This document shows positions 49,081-58,389 of a stretch of DNA of 64,000 nucleotides, in pieces. The position numbers and the translations under genes are program-made. This stretch comes from Caldilineaceae bacterium (GTDB taxonomy: Bacteria > Chloroflexota > Anaerolineae > Caldilineales > Caldilineaceae). Positions within the stretch are counted from its first letter, which is position 1. Each line of letters begins with the position of its first letter. Under the pieces are notes generated by a model, which searched no databases, was not told the DNA's origin, and worked only from the letters and a program-made list of their open reading frames with translations. The stretch lies in assembly GCA_020846635.1 (NCBI GenBank), contig JADLDO010000064.1, positions 186,001 to 250,000 on the forward strand. Direction: 5' to 3'.

Positions 49081-50487
49081 ATGTCCCAACCCGCCGCTGA
49101 CAGCGAAAAACTAAGTTTCGTCACCAAACTGGCCTACGGTTCGGGTGATCTGGGTACAGCCATTACCGCGGGCCTGCGCGCCTTCTTCCTGCTTTTCTTC
49201 TTCACCGATGTAGCCCGCCTCAACCCGGCGACGGCGGCGACTATTCTGCTGATTGGGCGCGTATGGGATGCTGTCAACGATCCCATTATTGGTTGGCTCA
49301 GTGACCGCACCGTAACAAAGTGGGGGCGTCGCCGTCCCTGGCTGATCGCAGGCGCGCTCCCCTTTGGCATCTTCTTCTTTCTGCTCTGGGTCGTTCCTCC
49401 TTTTGGCGACACGGGCAAGTTTTTCTATTATGTGATCGTCAGCATCCTGCTCGATACCGCCTACACCATCATCAATGTGCCCTATACCGCGCTGACCCCA
49501 GAACTCACGCGCGACTACGACGAGCGTACAAGCCTCAATTCCTATCGTTTCGCCTTTTCCGTCGGCGGCGCATTGCTCAGCCTCGTCCTCCATCCCATCA
49601 TCGTATCCAGCGCGCCAGACCTCCGCACAGGCTACCTCATCTCCGGCCTCATCTGGGCCATTGTCTCGACAGTGCCTTGCTTCATCGTTTTCTTCTTCAC
49701 CAGGGAACGCCCGGAAAGCATGGCCCCACCCACGGAAGAAGCAATCCCGCTGTGGGATCAGATCCGCATCGCCTTTGCCAATGGCCCTTACCGCTTCGTG
49801 ATTGGTCTATACCTCTCCTCTTGGCTGGCGCTGCAACTTGTCTCGACCGTCCTGATCTATTATCTCACCTACTACATGGGCATTCCCGAACAAATTCCGC
49901 TGACGTTGTTGGCAATTCAAGGCTCGTCCTTCCTCTTTCTCTTTGTATGGAACGCGGCCAGCCATCGCCTCGACAAGCGCATCGTCTATATCATCGGGGC
50001 GAGCATCTGGCTTGTCATGCAGATTGCGCTCTACTTTGTCCGGCCCGACCAGCCCTACTTAATCATCCCCATTGGCATCTTGGCCGGGGCCGGGGTCGCA
50101 GTCGCCTATCTGATTCCGTGGGCGATGATGCCGGATGTCATCGAGCTTGACGAACTCAAGACACATCGCCGCCGAGAAGGCGTCTTTTATGGCTTCATGG
50201 TGCTGTTGCAAAAAGCAGGAATCGCGCTGGGTATCTTCATTGTTGGGCGCGCGCTGGCTGCCTCCGGCTATATTGTGCCTACGGATGCAGTTCCCGTCCC
50301 TGTCCAGCCGGATTCAGCATTGCAGACCATCCGGCTCTTCGTGGGGCCAATTCCTGCACTCATTCTGCTGGGGAGTCTCGCCCTGGCCTATTTCTATCCC
50401 ATCACACGCGACCGCCATGCGCGTATCTTGCGTATCCTCGCCAAACGTAAATCACGACAGCCCGCTCCGCTGCCGATTATCACCTAG
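49081..50487 (+). CDS. GPH-family (MelB-like) sugar:cation symporter
   Basis: A 468-residue membrane protein with about 12 hydrophobic segments. The family traits are the N-terminal KLAYGSGDLG stretch, WDAVNDPIIGWLSDRT between helices 2 and 3, and GRRRPWLIAG. The GPH family moves glycosides with Na+, H+ or Li+. It lies 21 bases after the fucosidase, suggesting it imports fucosylated di- or oligosaccharides or the released glycoside. The C-terminal tail is short and basic. No terminator-like hairpin follows it. Confidence 0.9.
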   Translation: MSQPAADSEKLSFVTKLAYGSGDLGTAITAGLRAFFLLFFFTDVARLNPATAATILLIGRVWDAVNDPIIGWLSDRTVTKWGRRRPWLIAGALPFGIFFFLLWVVPPFGDTGKFFYYVIVSILLDTAYTIINVPYTALTPELTRDYDERTSLNSYRFAFSVGGALLSLVLHPIIVSSAPDLRTGYLISGLIWAIVSTVPCFIVFFFTRERPESMAPPTEEAIPLWDQIRIAFANGPYRFVIGLYLSSWLALQLVSTVLIYYLTYYMGIPEQIPLTLLAIQGSSFLFLFVWNAASHRLDKRIVYIIGASIWLVMQIALYFVRPDQPYLIIPIGILAGAGVAVAYLIPWAMMPDVIELDELKTHRRREGVFYGFMVLLQKAGIALGIFIVGRALAASGYIVPTDAVPVPVQPDSALQTIRLFVGPIPALILLGSLALAYFYPITRDRHARILRILAKRKSRQPAPLPIIT

Positions 50488-50680
50488 CGCGCATGACAGA
50501 AGTACCGGTTTATTTGCTGCCTTTGTCCTGCTCGTTAATTTTGCGATAATCTGTCGTTGACAAATCTCGTTAAACAGGTTAGAACAAGTATTCGGGGGGC
50601 AAAAATCGTCCAGAGTGGCTCTCAAGGCCGCCTGCGTAGGCCAGTCGTAGCCCAAGTGTAATACACTGGACAGATGCACG

Positions 50681-50711
50681 TTGACAAACTCGTGTAGAGT
50701 AGTGGTAAAAT
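50681..50711 (+). promoter_or_regulatory. Candidate promoter in the 351-base gap before the 65-residue protein gene
   Basis: TTGACA (50681-50686) and TAAAAT (50706-50711) are separated by 19 bases, longer than ideal. The gap 50488-50838 otherwise holds a micro-ORF (next entry) and nothing else I can support. Confidence 0.45.
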
Positions 50712-50740
50712 ACGCGGCCAGATGGATAGAGGAGGGGCCT

Positions 50741-50797
50741 GTGCAGAGACGACAAACGTTACAAGTCCCGCCCCCGAGATCGATGCGTTATTTCTAG
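50741..50797 (+). CDS. 18-residue micro-ORF upstream of the 65-residue protein
   Basis: GTG at 50741 follows GAGGAGGGG (50730-50738) at a short spacing. The frame encodes MQRRQTLQVPPPRSMRYF and stops at TAG. It sits in the leader of the next gene. A chance frame cannot be excluded. Confidence 0.25.
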   Translation: MQRRQTLQVPPPRSMRYF

Positions 50798-50838
50798 TCT
50801 GAGTATGTGCTTTAATCGAGAAGAAGGAGAAACCAAGA

Positions 50839-51036
50839 ATGCCTTACACTTATGAGAATTCGAAGAAGAACAAGTACATCTTGCATTCTCGCCAGACGAC
50901 CCTGAAGAATGGTGCCAAGCAGACAATTTATTTCTTCGCCAAAGAAGCGAAGGAGGGCGCGCTGGATGCCGTTCCCGCAGGCTATGAAGTCTCTGAGAGC
51001 AAGAATGGCTTGCCCGTTCTCAAGAAGAGCAAGTAA
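50839..51036 (+). CDS. 65-residue basic protein of unknown function
   Basis: A small protein (MPYTYENSKKNKYILHSRQ...) rich in Lys, with a beta-strand-rich centre (KQTIYFFAKEAK) and a C-terminal KNGLPVLKKSK. AAGGAGAAA lies 8 bases before ATG. The composition suggests a nucleic-acid-binding or ribosome-associated factor, but I know no family for it. The strong perfect terminator at 51076-51126 and the cold-shock gene on the other side suggest a highly expressed housekeeping locus. Function not assigned. Confidence 0.75.
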   Translation: MPYTYENSKKNKYILHSRQTTLKNGAKQTIYFFAKEAKEGALDAVPAGYEVSESKNGLPVLKKSK

Positions 51037-51075
51037 TCCGTCATCACCTGTTCATCAACAGGATGGCAGTTACCA

Positions 51076-51126
51076 GTTGAAACAAAAAGAGGGCCTTGCT
51101 CGGCAAGGCCCTCTTTTTGTTTCAAC
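51076..51126. terminator. Perfect bidirectional terminator
   Basis: GTTGAAACAAAAAGAGGGCC... (51076-51099) and its exact complement (51103-51126) form a 24-bp stem around TCG. A runs on one side and T runs on the other make it an intrinsic terminator in both directions, serving the 65-residue gene and the cold-shock gene. Confidence 0.92.
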
Positions 51127-51138
51127 ACGATAAGATGA

Positions 51139-51357
51139 TTAGGATGCCATTCGTTGCACGTTGACGGCAGTCGGACCCTTCTGCCCTTCCTGCACCTCAA
51201 ACTCCACGCTTTCGCCTTCCTTCAGGGACTTGTATCCTGTCCCCAGGATAGCAGAATGGTGAACAAAGACATCCTTTGCCCCATCGTTGCGTGCGATGAA
51301 GCCGAAACCCTTCTGATCATTGAACCACTTAACTGTACCGACCTCGCGCGTTGCCAC
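51139..51357 (-). CDS. csp: Cold-shock domain protein
   Basis: A 72-residue OB-fold single-stranded RNA/DNA-binding protein. RNP1 KGFGFIA and RNP2 VFVHHS are intact, preceded by GTVKWFND. The longer ATG frame (51411) would add 18 residues absent from the family; the GTG at 51357, preceded by GGAGGTTTTCAAA, gives the normal length and is the likely start. The 250-base 5' region includes a direct repeat TATTGCTTAC on the coding strand (near 51436-51460) and could carry a cold-responsive leader, as is common for this family, but I cannot demonstrate it. Confidence 0.95.
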   Translation of the reverse strand: MATREVGTVKWFNDQKGFGFIARNDGAKDVFVHHSAILGTGYKSLKEGESVEFEVQEGQKGPTAVNVQRMAS

Positions 51358-51525
51358 TTTGAAAACCTCCGTTGTGTGTGAAGAACCCTTGTGACGCCAG
51401 TTTGTTTCCAAAATGCCTAACGCTTAGAGGCCCAGGTAAGCAATATTAAGTAAGCAATATCTGGGTTGTGCTTGCACATCAGGAACAGAACTTACAGCGT
51501 CTTGCACGTGCGAGTATACACAGAA

Positions 51526-51554
51526 CGCTGAAGGCAGTCAAGTTGCCTTCAGCG
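51526..51554. terminator. Hairpin between the SlyD-like and cold-shock genes
   Basis: CGCTGAAGGC (51526-51535) and GCCTTCAGCG (51545-51554) pair perfectly around a nine-base loop, extended by one A-T pair. It lies 55 bases beyond the SlyD-like stop. No T-run follows, so it may act with a factor or be part of the csp leader. Confidence 0.5.
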
Positions 51555-51609
51555 CTCCGCACAGAAATCTGAATCTACAGCCTAAGAATGTGAAAAATAT
51601 TACAACTGC

Positions 51610-52113
51610 CTATTCATCATGGTCATGTCCATCTTCGCCGTGGGCATGACCATGTTCCAATTCTTCCGGCGTCGCCGGACGCAGCCCGACCACCTTGACA
51701 TGAAAATTCAAGGTTTCACCTGCCAGCGGATGATTCAGATCGACCATGACGGTGTCGGTGCGAATTTCGGCAATGAAGCCCTCAACCGTCTCATCCGCAT
51801 CCTCATCATAGAGTTCCACCGGCATCCCCAGGCTCAGATCCATGTCTTCGGGGAAAATCTCCAGAGGAACCTCCTCAAAGGCTTCGCCATCATATTCACC
51901 GTAACCATCCTCTGGGTCAACAGTTACATCCTTTTCCTGGCCGATCTGCATTCCATAGAGTGCAGCCTCCAGACCAGGGATAATCTCCCCATACCCTTGT
52001 AAGAACTCAATGGGGCCTTCCTCATCGGTGCTTTCCACCATTTCGTCTTCAATCTGTAACGTGTATTCCAGCTTGACGATGACACCGTGTTCCACATTCT
52101 CTAGGGCTGTCAT
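51610..52113 (-). CDS. slyD: SlyD-like FKBP-type peptidyl-prolyl isomerase
   Basis: A 167-residue FKBP of the SlyD type: FKBP core at both ends with the inserted-in-flap chaperone domain in between (roughly residues 70-130), and a C-terminal His/Asp/Glu-rich tail ending HGHAHGEDGHDHDE-like, which probably binds nickel or zinc. Start at ATG 52113, with GGAGAG 4-9 bases upstream, is preferred to the GTG at 52125. It catalyses prolyl isomerisation, acts as chaperone and, in other bacteria, as a metal-insertion factor. Confidence 0.94.
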   Translation of the reverse strand: MTALENVEHGVIVKLEYTLQIEDEMVESTDEEGPIEFLQGYGEIIPGLEAALYGMQIGQEKDVTVDPEDGYGEYDGEAFEEVPLEIFPEDMDLSLGMPVELYDEDADETVEGFIAEIRTDTVMVDLNHPLAGETLNFHVKVVGLRPATPEELEHGHAHGEDGHDHDE

Positions 52114-52284
52114 TGCTCTCTCCACTTTCTGCTCAAAGGCTACCTTTGCCGGAACTACACGGCATCGCTAATGTTCAGGGAATTGTGCCACCCTTTTTGG
52201 TCCTGCAATCCGGTCTTTTCATCAGGTACAACACCCGGTTCGGCGTCCACTATACAGTGTTCCCCACTGCGGGTCAATTCACCC

Positions 52285-53751
52285 CTAGCCCAGACGATAA
52301 GCGGACTTTGCCAGCCCATAGGCGGCAGCGTGTGCCATTTCGTGGGCATCTTCCATATCAACGATCCCACGCACTACCAAGTTCGCCAGCCAGTTGGCAT
52401 CCACGCGGCGTGCAAGGTCATGGCGGGCAGGAATCGAAGGATAGGCGCGTGTGTCATCATTAAATCCGACCGTGTTATAAAGTCCTGCCGTCTCGCTCAC
52501 AGCCTCGCGGAAACGCATCATGCCATTCCATGAATCAAAGAACCACCACGGCGGCCCCAGCCGCACAGCAGGGTAATGCCCTGCCAGCGGTGCAAGTTCG
52601 CGGCTAAAGGTCGTCTCATCCAGTGTAAAGAGAATGAGCGTAAACCCCTGTTCGTTGCCATAGCGGTTGAGCAGCGGCCTCAAATTGCGCGTATATTCTG
52701 TTGCCAGGGGAATATCAGCGCCCATATCACTGCCAAAGCGCTCATAGAGCGGCTGGTTGTGGCTGCGCAAGGAACCAGGATGCAGTTGCATCACTAGCCC
52801 ATCCTCCACACTCATGCGCGCCATTTCCATCAACATATGCCCGGTAAAGCGTGCGGCATCCTGTTCGCTGGCTTCCCCACGCAGCGCCCGTTGAAAGATC
52901 GCGTCTGCCTCTGCCGGCTCTAGCTCATGAGTATAAGGTATCGTTACGCCATGATCGGTAGCGGTAGCACCCATTTGCTTAAAGAAGGCTCGCTGCGCCT
53001 CTAACGCACGTATATACGCTTCGTAGCTGACAATATCAATCCCCGATACCTCAGCCAGCCGCTCGATCTCCTGCTTCCAGGTCGGAGCATCCAAGTTCAC
53101 CACTGCATCGGGCCGGAACGTCGGGCGGATGCGCCCACCCCAGCCGGAATCACGAATCGCCTGATGATCGGCCAGCCGCGAGGTCGCCGCGTCGGTCGTA
53201 CACAGCACCTCGATGTTAAAGCGTTCATAGAGGGCACGCGGGCGAAATTCCGGCGTGACAAGCTTTGCTTCGATCTGATCATAGATCCGCATCGCCGAAT
53301 CGCTGGTCAGTTGCTCACGAACCTCAAAGAGATCGTATAACTCATGGGTCAGCCACATGCCGGTCGGCGTGCCACGAAACAAGTAATAGTGGTCGGCAAA
53401 AAGCTGCCAGATACGCCGGTGATCCTGCTCGACCGCGCTTCCGTCGCGCGCAGGAATCCCCAGCCGCTCCAGCCCGATTCCCTGTGAATACAACATGCGA
53501 AAGACATAGTGGTCAGGGATGATCAGTAGATCGGTGGGCGTGCCGAATTGGTAATTGGGATCGGCAAAGGCGCGCGGGTCCACATGACCATGCGGGCAGA
53601 TCAGCGGCAAATTTGCCACAGCCTCATAGAGTTCCAGCGCCACGCGCTTTTGCGCCGGGTCAGGGTCAAAATAGCGGTCATGCGGCAGCCGCAGGGGCCT
53701 GTGCGGATGTGTCCCACTGCTTTGCATATGATTTGACTCAGCCAGTGTCAT
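52285..53751 (-). CDS. uxaC: Glucuronate/galacturonate isomerase
   Basis: A 488-residue member of the uronate isomerase family, which belongs to the amidohydrolase superfamily. LPLICPHGHVDPRAFA supplies the first metal-binding His pair, TTDAATSRL the strand-4/5 region, and LTLDETTFSREL and FNDDTRAYPSIPARHD the C-terminal landmarks. It converts D-glucuronate or D-galacturonate to the corresponding keto sugars, the first step of the reductive uronate route in the cytoplasm. Length is normal. A Gfo/Idh/MocA gene and an FGGY kinase follow upstream, so a combined uronate/keto-sugar set is likely. The dedicated uxuA/uxaA dehydratases are not in the window. Confidence 0.94.
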   Translation of the reverse strand: MTLAESNHMQSSGTHPHRPLRLPHDRYFDPDPAQKRVALELYEAVANLPLICPHGHVDPRAFADPNYQFGTPTDLLIIPDHYVFRMLYSQGIGLERLGIPARDGSAVEQDHRRIWQLFADHYYLFRGTPTGMWLTHELYDLFEVREQLTSDSAMRIYDQIEAKLVTPEFRPRALYERFNIEVLCTTDAATSRLADHQAIRDSGWGGRIRPTFRPDAVVNLDAPTWKQEIERLAEVSGIDIVSYEAYIRALEAQRAFFKQMGATATDHGVTIPYTHELEPAEADAIFQRALRGEASEQDAARFTGHMLMEMARMSVEDGLVMQLHPGSLRSHNQPLYERFGSDMGADIPLATEYTRNLRPLLNRYGNEQGFTLILFTLDETTFSRELAPLAGHYPAVRLGPPWWFFDSWNGMMRFREAVSETAGLYNTVGFNDDTRAYPSIPARHDLARRVDANWLANLVVRGIVDMEDAHEMAHAAAYGLAKSAYRLG

Positions 53752-53781
53752 AAGGCGGCCTTTCTATACGAATTGGGCTCA

Positions 53782-54870
53782 TCACTTCTTCTGCGCCGAC
53801 CAACTCATCGACTCCCCACGCACCAAGAACGAGCGTTCATCATACATCCCCGGTCGCTCCACCGGCAGCACCCCGCTCTCCACAGCAACATCCAACGGAT
53901 TCGCCCGCGTCAAAAGTGGCAGCATCACCCGTTCATGCATGCGTGCCGATTCATAGACAGCCAACATAATTTCTAATGCGGCCTTGCCCTGCTTGGCTTG
54001 CCCAAGATAATTCTCGTTCTTGCCCTCAATCCACTCCACAATGCCATAGGCTTGATCCACATGGGCATGACCATAGGGTCGCTGCTCCTTGTCAGTCGGC
54101 TCAAACTCCTTCCAACCACGCTTGGTCAGATAGCGCAGCCGGTTCTCGTTGACCTCAAGCATACCTTCGGTTCCATAGACATTGGCTCCAAGCTGATAGC
54201 TTGGGTTCATATCACTCTCAATAATCCCCTCGACCTCGTTGGGATAGCCAATCACACCAAAGCAGCGATCCTCGACACGATGCCCAAAGATATAGCGGTC
54301 AGTCTTGCGCTCCACCGAACCCATCACCCACTGCGGCTGCGGATCGCCCAGCACAAACAACTGAAAGTCAATGCAGTGCGTGCCCGTATTCATCATCCCC
54401 GACCGCACCGCTGACCACAAGCGTTTTGGCTCACCGATCGCACCATCCTGGATCAGCCGCTTCGCCTCCTGCCAGGCCGAATAGAAACGGCGCTGGTGTC
54501 CAATCGCCAGCTTCACATTGTTGCGCTCACAGGCAATGATCATTGCATCCGCTTCGCCGAGCGAAACCGCCATTGGCTTCTCGCACAAAATCGCCTTCGG
54601 TTGATGCACAGCGGCAGCAATCGTCATCTCAGCGTGCATCGGGTCCCACGAACAAACGCTGACAATATCCAGTTCCTCGCGCGCCAACATCTCGCGGTAA
54701 TCCAGATAGCGCCGGCCTACGTGGAAGTCATGACCATACTGCGCCAATGCCTGTGGGTGCGAATCGGCGATAGCAACGATCTGGGTATGTTCGCACTCCT
54801 GCCAGCCGCGCCCATGTTCACGCGCAATTCGTCCGCTGGCAATGATCCCCACTCGATATTTAGCGGGCAT
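53782..54870 (-). CDS. Gfo/Idh/MocA-family oxidoreductase
   Basis: A 362-residue dehydrogenase with GIIASGRIAREHG (~8-20) as the cofactor loop, CEKPMAVSLGEAD as the EKP motif, and a C-terminal sheet containing NTGTHCIDFQLF where the catalytic His and Asp usually sit. Its position between uxaC and an FGGY kinase suggests a role with uronate-derived sugars, for example oxidising or reducing a keto-sugar. No substrate-specific marker. Confidence 0.9.
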   Translation of the reverse strand: MPAKYRVGIIASGRIAREHGRGWQECEHTQIVAIADSHPQALAQYGHDFHVGRRYLDYREMLAREELDIVSVCSWDPMHAEMTIAAAVHQPKAILCEKPMAVSLGEADAMIIACERNNVKLAIGHQRRFYSAWQEAKRLIQDGAIGEPKRLWSAVRSGMMNTGTHCIDFQLFVLGDPQPQWVMGSVERKTDRYIFGHRVEDRCFGVIGYPNEVEGIIESDMNPSYQLGANVYGTEGMLEVNENRLRYLTKRGWKEFEPTDKEQRPYGHAHVDQAYGIVEWIEGKNENYLGQAKQGKAALEIMLAVYESARMHERVMLPLLTRANPLDVAVESGVLPVERPGMYDERSFLVRGESMSWSAQKK

Positions 54871-54952
54871 CGTTCGTTCCTCTCTGAGTTCATTTCAATA
54901 AGAGCTAGGACCCACAAAAGCACCCTTTGGGGCACTCTCCCCAACAGCACCA

Positions 54953-56446
54953 TTAACCGTCGAGCAGCCGCCCATAAAGTTCAACCTGGCGCGCCAGTGC
55001 CTCTTGATGAAGCGCATGGCGCTCGCCATCCGGCAGGTAAGTCGTCCCCAGCGCGGGTGGCAGTGCTGCGGGTCTTGGAATGACCCCCAACTGTTCAAGC
55101 GCCAGCAGAGCAAGGCCGCGGCTGGTCCCTTCCTTCTCCGCCAGCGTATGCAGCGGTCGCCCCAGCACATCGGCCATGATCTGGAGCCATGCCGGCGAAC
55201 TCAGCAGCCCGCCACCACCGGCGATGATCTCATGCGCAACATCGCTTGGCAATTGTGGCAGAATCCGCTGGTAGATGAGCGCAAAGCGGTAGGCAATCGC
55301 CTCCAGCCCCGCCTGCAAAATGTCGATTGGCTGCGTATGCAGGCTCAAGCCTGTGATCGCAGCACGCGCATCTTCGCGCCAGCCTGGCGCGCGCTCCCCC
55401 GCCACAAAGGGCAGCAGGGTCAAGCCGTGTGCTGCCGGTTTGCTTGCCGACAATGCCTTTTCAAGCGCATCGCCATGAGGCAATTGCAGCAGCGTCTTGA
55501 GCCAGGCAAAGACGTTGCCACCTTCCGTGGTTGCCCCCCCAAGCAATGCCCGCGGCGCATCCACGCGATAGAGCCACAGACCTGCGGGGACTTCCTTAAG
55601 TTCCGGCCCCACAACCACGCGCATTGCGCCCGTGGTCCCCATCGTCAGCGCGATCCGGTCGGGCGCATCACAGCCCGAACCGATATTCGCCGCCGCGCCA
55701 TCGCCAATCGGCAAGAGCCAGGGAATCTCAGCCAACGCGGGCCAGCGTTTTGCCCACTCTCCCTGCAAACCCTGGCAAGGGGTAGACAAATCGCCCAGCG
55801 GCGACAGTTGCTCGGCAGTCACGGGCAGAAGCGTAAGCCACTCAGCATCCCAGGCCAGATCGCGCCGGTTGAGCAGACCTGTCCACGATGCCACGCTGTA
55901 ACTCACGCGCCACGCCCCAAAAAGCTGGAAATAGAAAAGCTCTCCTATGCTGACCCAACGCCGCGCAGCCTGGAACCATTGCGGCTGCTCCTCTGCCAGC
56001 CAACGGAAGCGGGAGGGCAAATAGGAGGTATGGATCAGGCAGCCCGTCCGGTCATGCGCCGCTTGCGCGCCCGCTGCTCCCAACGCTGTTCGCAAAGCCT
56101 GTGTCGCGTTGGCGTTGCGCGTATCCGCATAGGTAAAAAGCGGTGTGACAGGCTGCCCCTGCTCGTCCACGCCCAGCACATTGCCCACCAGCGTATCCAC
56201 CGCCACCGCGCCGATCTCCCCGGCCAGTTCCCCGGCACGCTCCAGAAGTTCATCGACCACGGCAACCACCCCATCCACCAACTCGGCGGCGTCAAAAACC
56301 GCGCCCCCATCGGGTGTGGTCGTCATCTGGCATGATCGCTGCGCGACCATCTCCTCTACTTGCTGCGCTTTGGCATCATACAGAATGGCCCGTGTGGATG
56401 AAGTACCAATATCGATGGTCAGGATCAAGGGCAAACTCAACGACAT
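54953..56446 (-). CDS. FGGY-family sugar kinase (gluconokinase/xylulokinase-like)
   Basis: A 497-residue kinase with IDIGTSSTRA (11-20), the P-loop, GDGAAANIGSG and a C-terminal AGGGGLLSSPAWLQI typical of gluconokinase/xylulokinase-type FGGY members. The start is set at ATG 56446; a longer frame to 56590 runs into the ABC exporter gene. It would phosphorylate a sugar acid or ketose produced by the neighbouring isomerase and dehydrogenase. Its stop lies 82 bases before the start of the Gfo/Idh/MocA gene, and the ABC exporter gene ends 26 bases upstream. Confidence 0.9.
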   Translation of the reverse strand: MSLSLPLILTIDIGTSSTRAILYDAKAQQVEEMVAQRSCQMTTTPDGGAVFDAAELVDGVVAVVDELLERAGELAGEIGAVAVDTLVGNVLGVDEQGQPVTPLFTYADTRNANATQALRTALGAAGAQAAHDRTGCLIHTSYLPSRFRWLAEEQPQWFQAARRWVSIGELFYFQLFGAWRVSYSVASWTGLLNRRDLAWDAEWLTLLPVTAEQLSPLGDLSTPCQGLQGEWAKRWPALAEIPWLLPIGDGAAANIGSGCDAPDRIALTMGTTGAMRVVVGPELKEVPAGLWLYRVDAPRALLGGATTEGGNVFAWLKTLLQLPHGDALEKALSASKPAAHGLTLLPFVAGERAPGWREDARAAITGLSLHTQPIDILQAGLEAIAYRFALIYQRILPQLPSDVAHEIIAGGGGLLSSPAWLQIMADVLGRPLHTLAEKEGTSRGLALLALEQLGVIPRPAALPPALGTTYLPDGERHALHQEALARQVELYGRLLDG

Positions 56447-56472
56447 AGGGGTGCGATCACGCGTCACAGAAT

Positions 56473-58305
56473 CTAGTCCTCTACTAGAGTGACGAACTGG
56501 CGGGCATAGAGCCGCGCATAAAGCCCCCCGGCAGCCAGCAGTTCCGAATGGGTTCCTTGTTCGACAATTTGACCGGCTTCCACCGCGCAAATGATGTCGG
56601 CGTTGCGAATGGTGCTGAGGCGGTGCGCGATGACAATCGAGGTGCGCCCCTGCAGCAGCCGGTCAAGCGCATCTTGGATCAACGCCTCGGTCACGGTATC
56701 CACGCTGGCGGTTGCCTCATCCAAGATCAGAATACGTGGGTCCGCCAAGACCGCGCGGGCAATGCAGATCAGTTGTCGCTGACCAATCGAAAGATTGGAG
56801 CCCCCCTCCATGATGGCTGTCTCATAGCCATCGGGCAGCGCCAAAATAAAGTCATGCGCATTCGCCGACCGCGCCGCGGCCTCCACCTGCTCGTCAGTGG
56901 CGTCGTGCAGACCAAAGCGAATGTTGTCGCGCACTGTGCCGGAAAAGAGAAAGGGGTCTTGCGGCACAAGCCCCATCTGTCGATGCAGCGACGCTTGGGT
57001 AACATCGCGCACGTCAATGCCATCAATGGTGACGCTGCCATCGGTCACGTCATAGAAGCGAGCAATCAAGTTGGCAATCGAGCTTTTGCCCGCGCCTGTC
57101 GGCCCCACCAATGCCACCGTCTGCCCCGCCTCAATTGTCAAGTTGATCCCACGCAACACCGGCTCGTCGGGGTTATAGGCAAACTCCACATCGTGCAGTT
57201 CCACACGTCCCTGGATGCGCGGCATCTCGCGGCCATCCGCCGGATCAGCTACGGAAGGTTTCGTGTCAAGCAGTTCCAGCACCCTCTCTCCACCCGCCAT
57301 CGCCGATTGCATGGTGGTGTAAAGCTGTGAAAGCTCTTGGATAGGAGAAAAGAAGCGCGAGACATAGGCCAGAAAAGCCACGACAACACCCAGTGTCAAC
57401 TCGCCTCGTGCCACTGCCAGCCCACCAAACCAAAGCACAATCGCCGTTGCCAGCATGCTCAAGAAATCGACGGTTGGCAAAAAGACAAAGGAGAGTGACA
57501 TGGCTTCGATGTTGGCATCACGGTTGGCCTGGTTGACCTCGGTGAAACGCTCCTGCGAAGCATCTTCCTGGGCAAAGGCTTGAATCACGCGCATCCCGGC
57601 AATATCTTCCGCCAGGTTGCCCACCACCGCGGCGATGCGCGCCCGTGTCTGGCGAAAGGCAGTGTGGGCATAGCGCGCAAAGATCACCGTAGCAAGCACC
57701 ATCAGCGGCAGCACCGTAAAGGTCAGCAAAGCCAGCTTCGGGCTCATCCCGACCATCACTACGATGATGCCCACCAACAGCAGCGTATCGCCGACCAGCG
57801 TCACCATCCCCTGCGACAGCAGTTCGTTGATCACGCCAACGTCATTAATGACCCGCGACACGGTGACGCCGATGATATGCGTATCATGATAACCAATCGG
57901 CAGCCGTTGCAGATGGTGAAAGAGCTGCGAGCGCAGCGTCGCCAACACCTTTTGCCCCACCCACGACAGGATGTAGCTCTGCCCTGCCGTGGCCCCATAG
58001 ATGCCCGCATAGGAGGCAATGGTCGCCAATGCTACCCAGGTCAGGCCCGGCACGTCCCCCTGGACAATATAGCGATCAATGGCGATTGAGATGAGATAGG
58101 GTGTCAACAGCGTCAGGCCGGTTCCCACCAGCATCAGCAAGAACGCCAGCGCCATCAGCCTGCTGTGCGGCTTGATATAGGCCAGCAGACGCATAAAGAT
58201 ATGCCGGTCAAAGGCGCGCCCCGCCTCTTTGCCGCCAAAGTTCGCAATCATCCCGCGCGGGCCGCCCCCAAAGTTCGATCCGCCCGCCCCAATTGAAAAG
58301 CTCAT
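56473..58305 (-). CDS. ABC exporter (TM domain fused to ATPase)
   Basis: A 610-residue half-transporter of the MsbA/LmrA type. An N-terminal Gly-rich leader (~1-35) is followed by six hydrophobic segments between ~55 and 320, then an ATPase domain with Walker A GPTGAGKSS, signature LSIGQRQ, Walker B ILILDEATASVD and switch His in IVIAHRLSTI. ATG at 58305 is preferred because GGAGG precedes it. It would act as a homodimer exporting lipid or drug-like substrates. Unlike its neighbours it has no obvious catabolic role; it may share the transcript only by position. Confidence 0.93.
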   Translation of the reverse strand: MSFSIGAGGSNFGGGPRGMIANFGGKEAGRAFDRHIFMRLLAYIKPHSRLMALAFLLMLVGTGLTLLTPYLISIAIDRYIVQGDVPGLTWVALATIASYAGIYGATAGQSYILSWVGQKVLATLRSQLFHHLQRLPIGYHDTHIIGVTVSRVINDVGVINELLSQGMVTLVGDTLLLVGIIVVMVGMSPKLALLTFTVLPLMVLATVIFARYAHTAFRQTRARIAAVVGNLAEDIAGMRVIQAFAQEDASQERFTEVNQANRDANIEAMSLSFVFLPTVDFLSMLATAIVLWFGGLAVARGELTLGVVVAFLAYVSRFFSPIQELSQLYTTMQSAMAGGERVLELLDTKPSVADPADGREMPRIQGRVELHDVEFAYNPDEPVLRGINLTIEAGQTVALVGPTGAGKSSIANLIARFYDVTDGSVTIDGIDVRDVTQASLHRQMGLVPQDPFLFSGTVRDNIRFGLHDATDEQVEAAARSANAHDFILALPDGYETAIMEGGSNLSIGQRQLICIARAVLADPRILILDEATASVDTVTEALIQDALDRLLQGRTSIVIAHRLSTIRNADIICAVEAGQIVEQGTHSELLAAGGLYARLYARQFVTLVED

Positions 58306-58326
58306 AGCCCATCCCTCCAGCCATAC

Positions 58327-58363
58327 CCTTCCCGCGCCCAATGGGCTCCCGCTTCCGGGAAGG
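58327..58363. repeat. Repeated intergenic palindrome, copy 4
   Basis: CCTTCCC (58327-58333) pairs with GGGAAGG (58357-58363), and the 3' half CCCGCTTCCGGGAAGG matches copies 1 and 2; the 5' half is degenerate. It lies between the - strand enolase-superfamily gene and the ABC exporter. Confidence 0.7.
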
Positions 58364-58389
58364 TTCTTTGTACGCTACAGACCTGATGC

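Noticed and set aside
55004-56335. A 443-residue open frame on the + strand opposite the FGGY kinase
   Set aside because: It is antisense to a gene with a full set of kinase motifs, and its translation is Arg/Gln/His-rich without domains.
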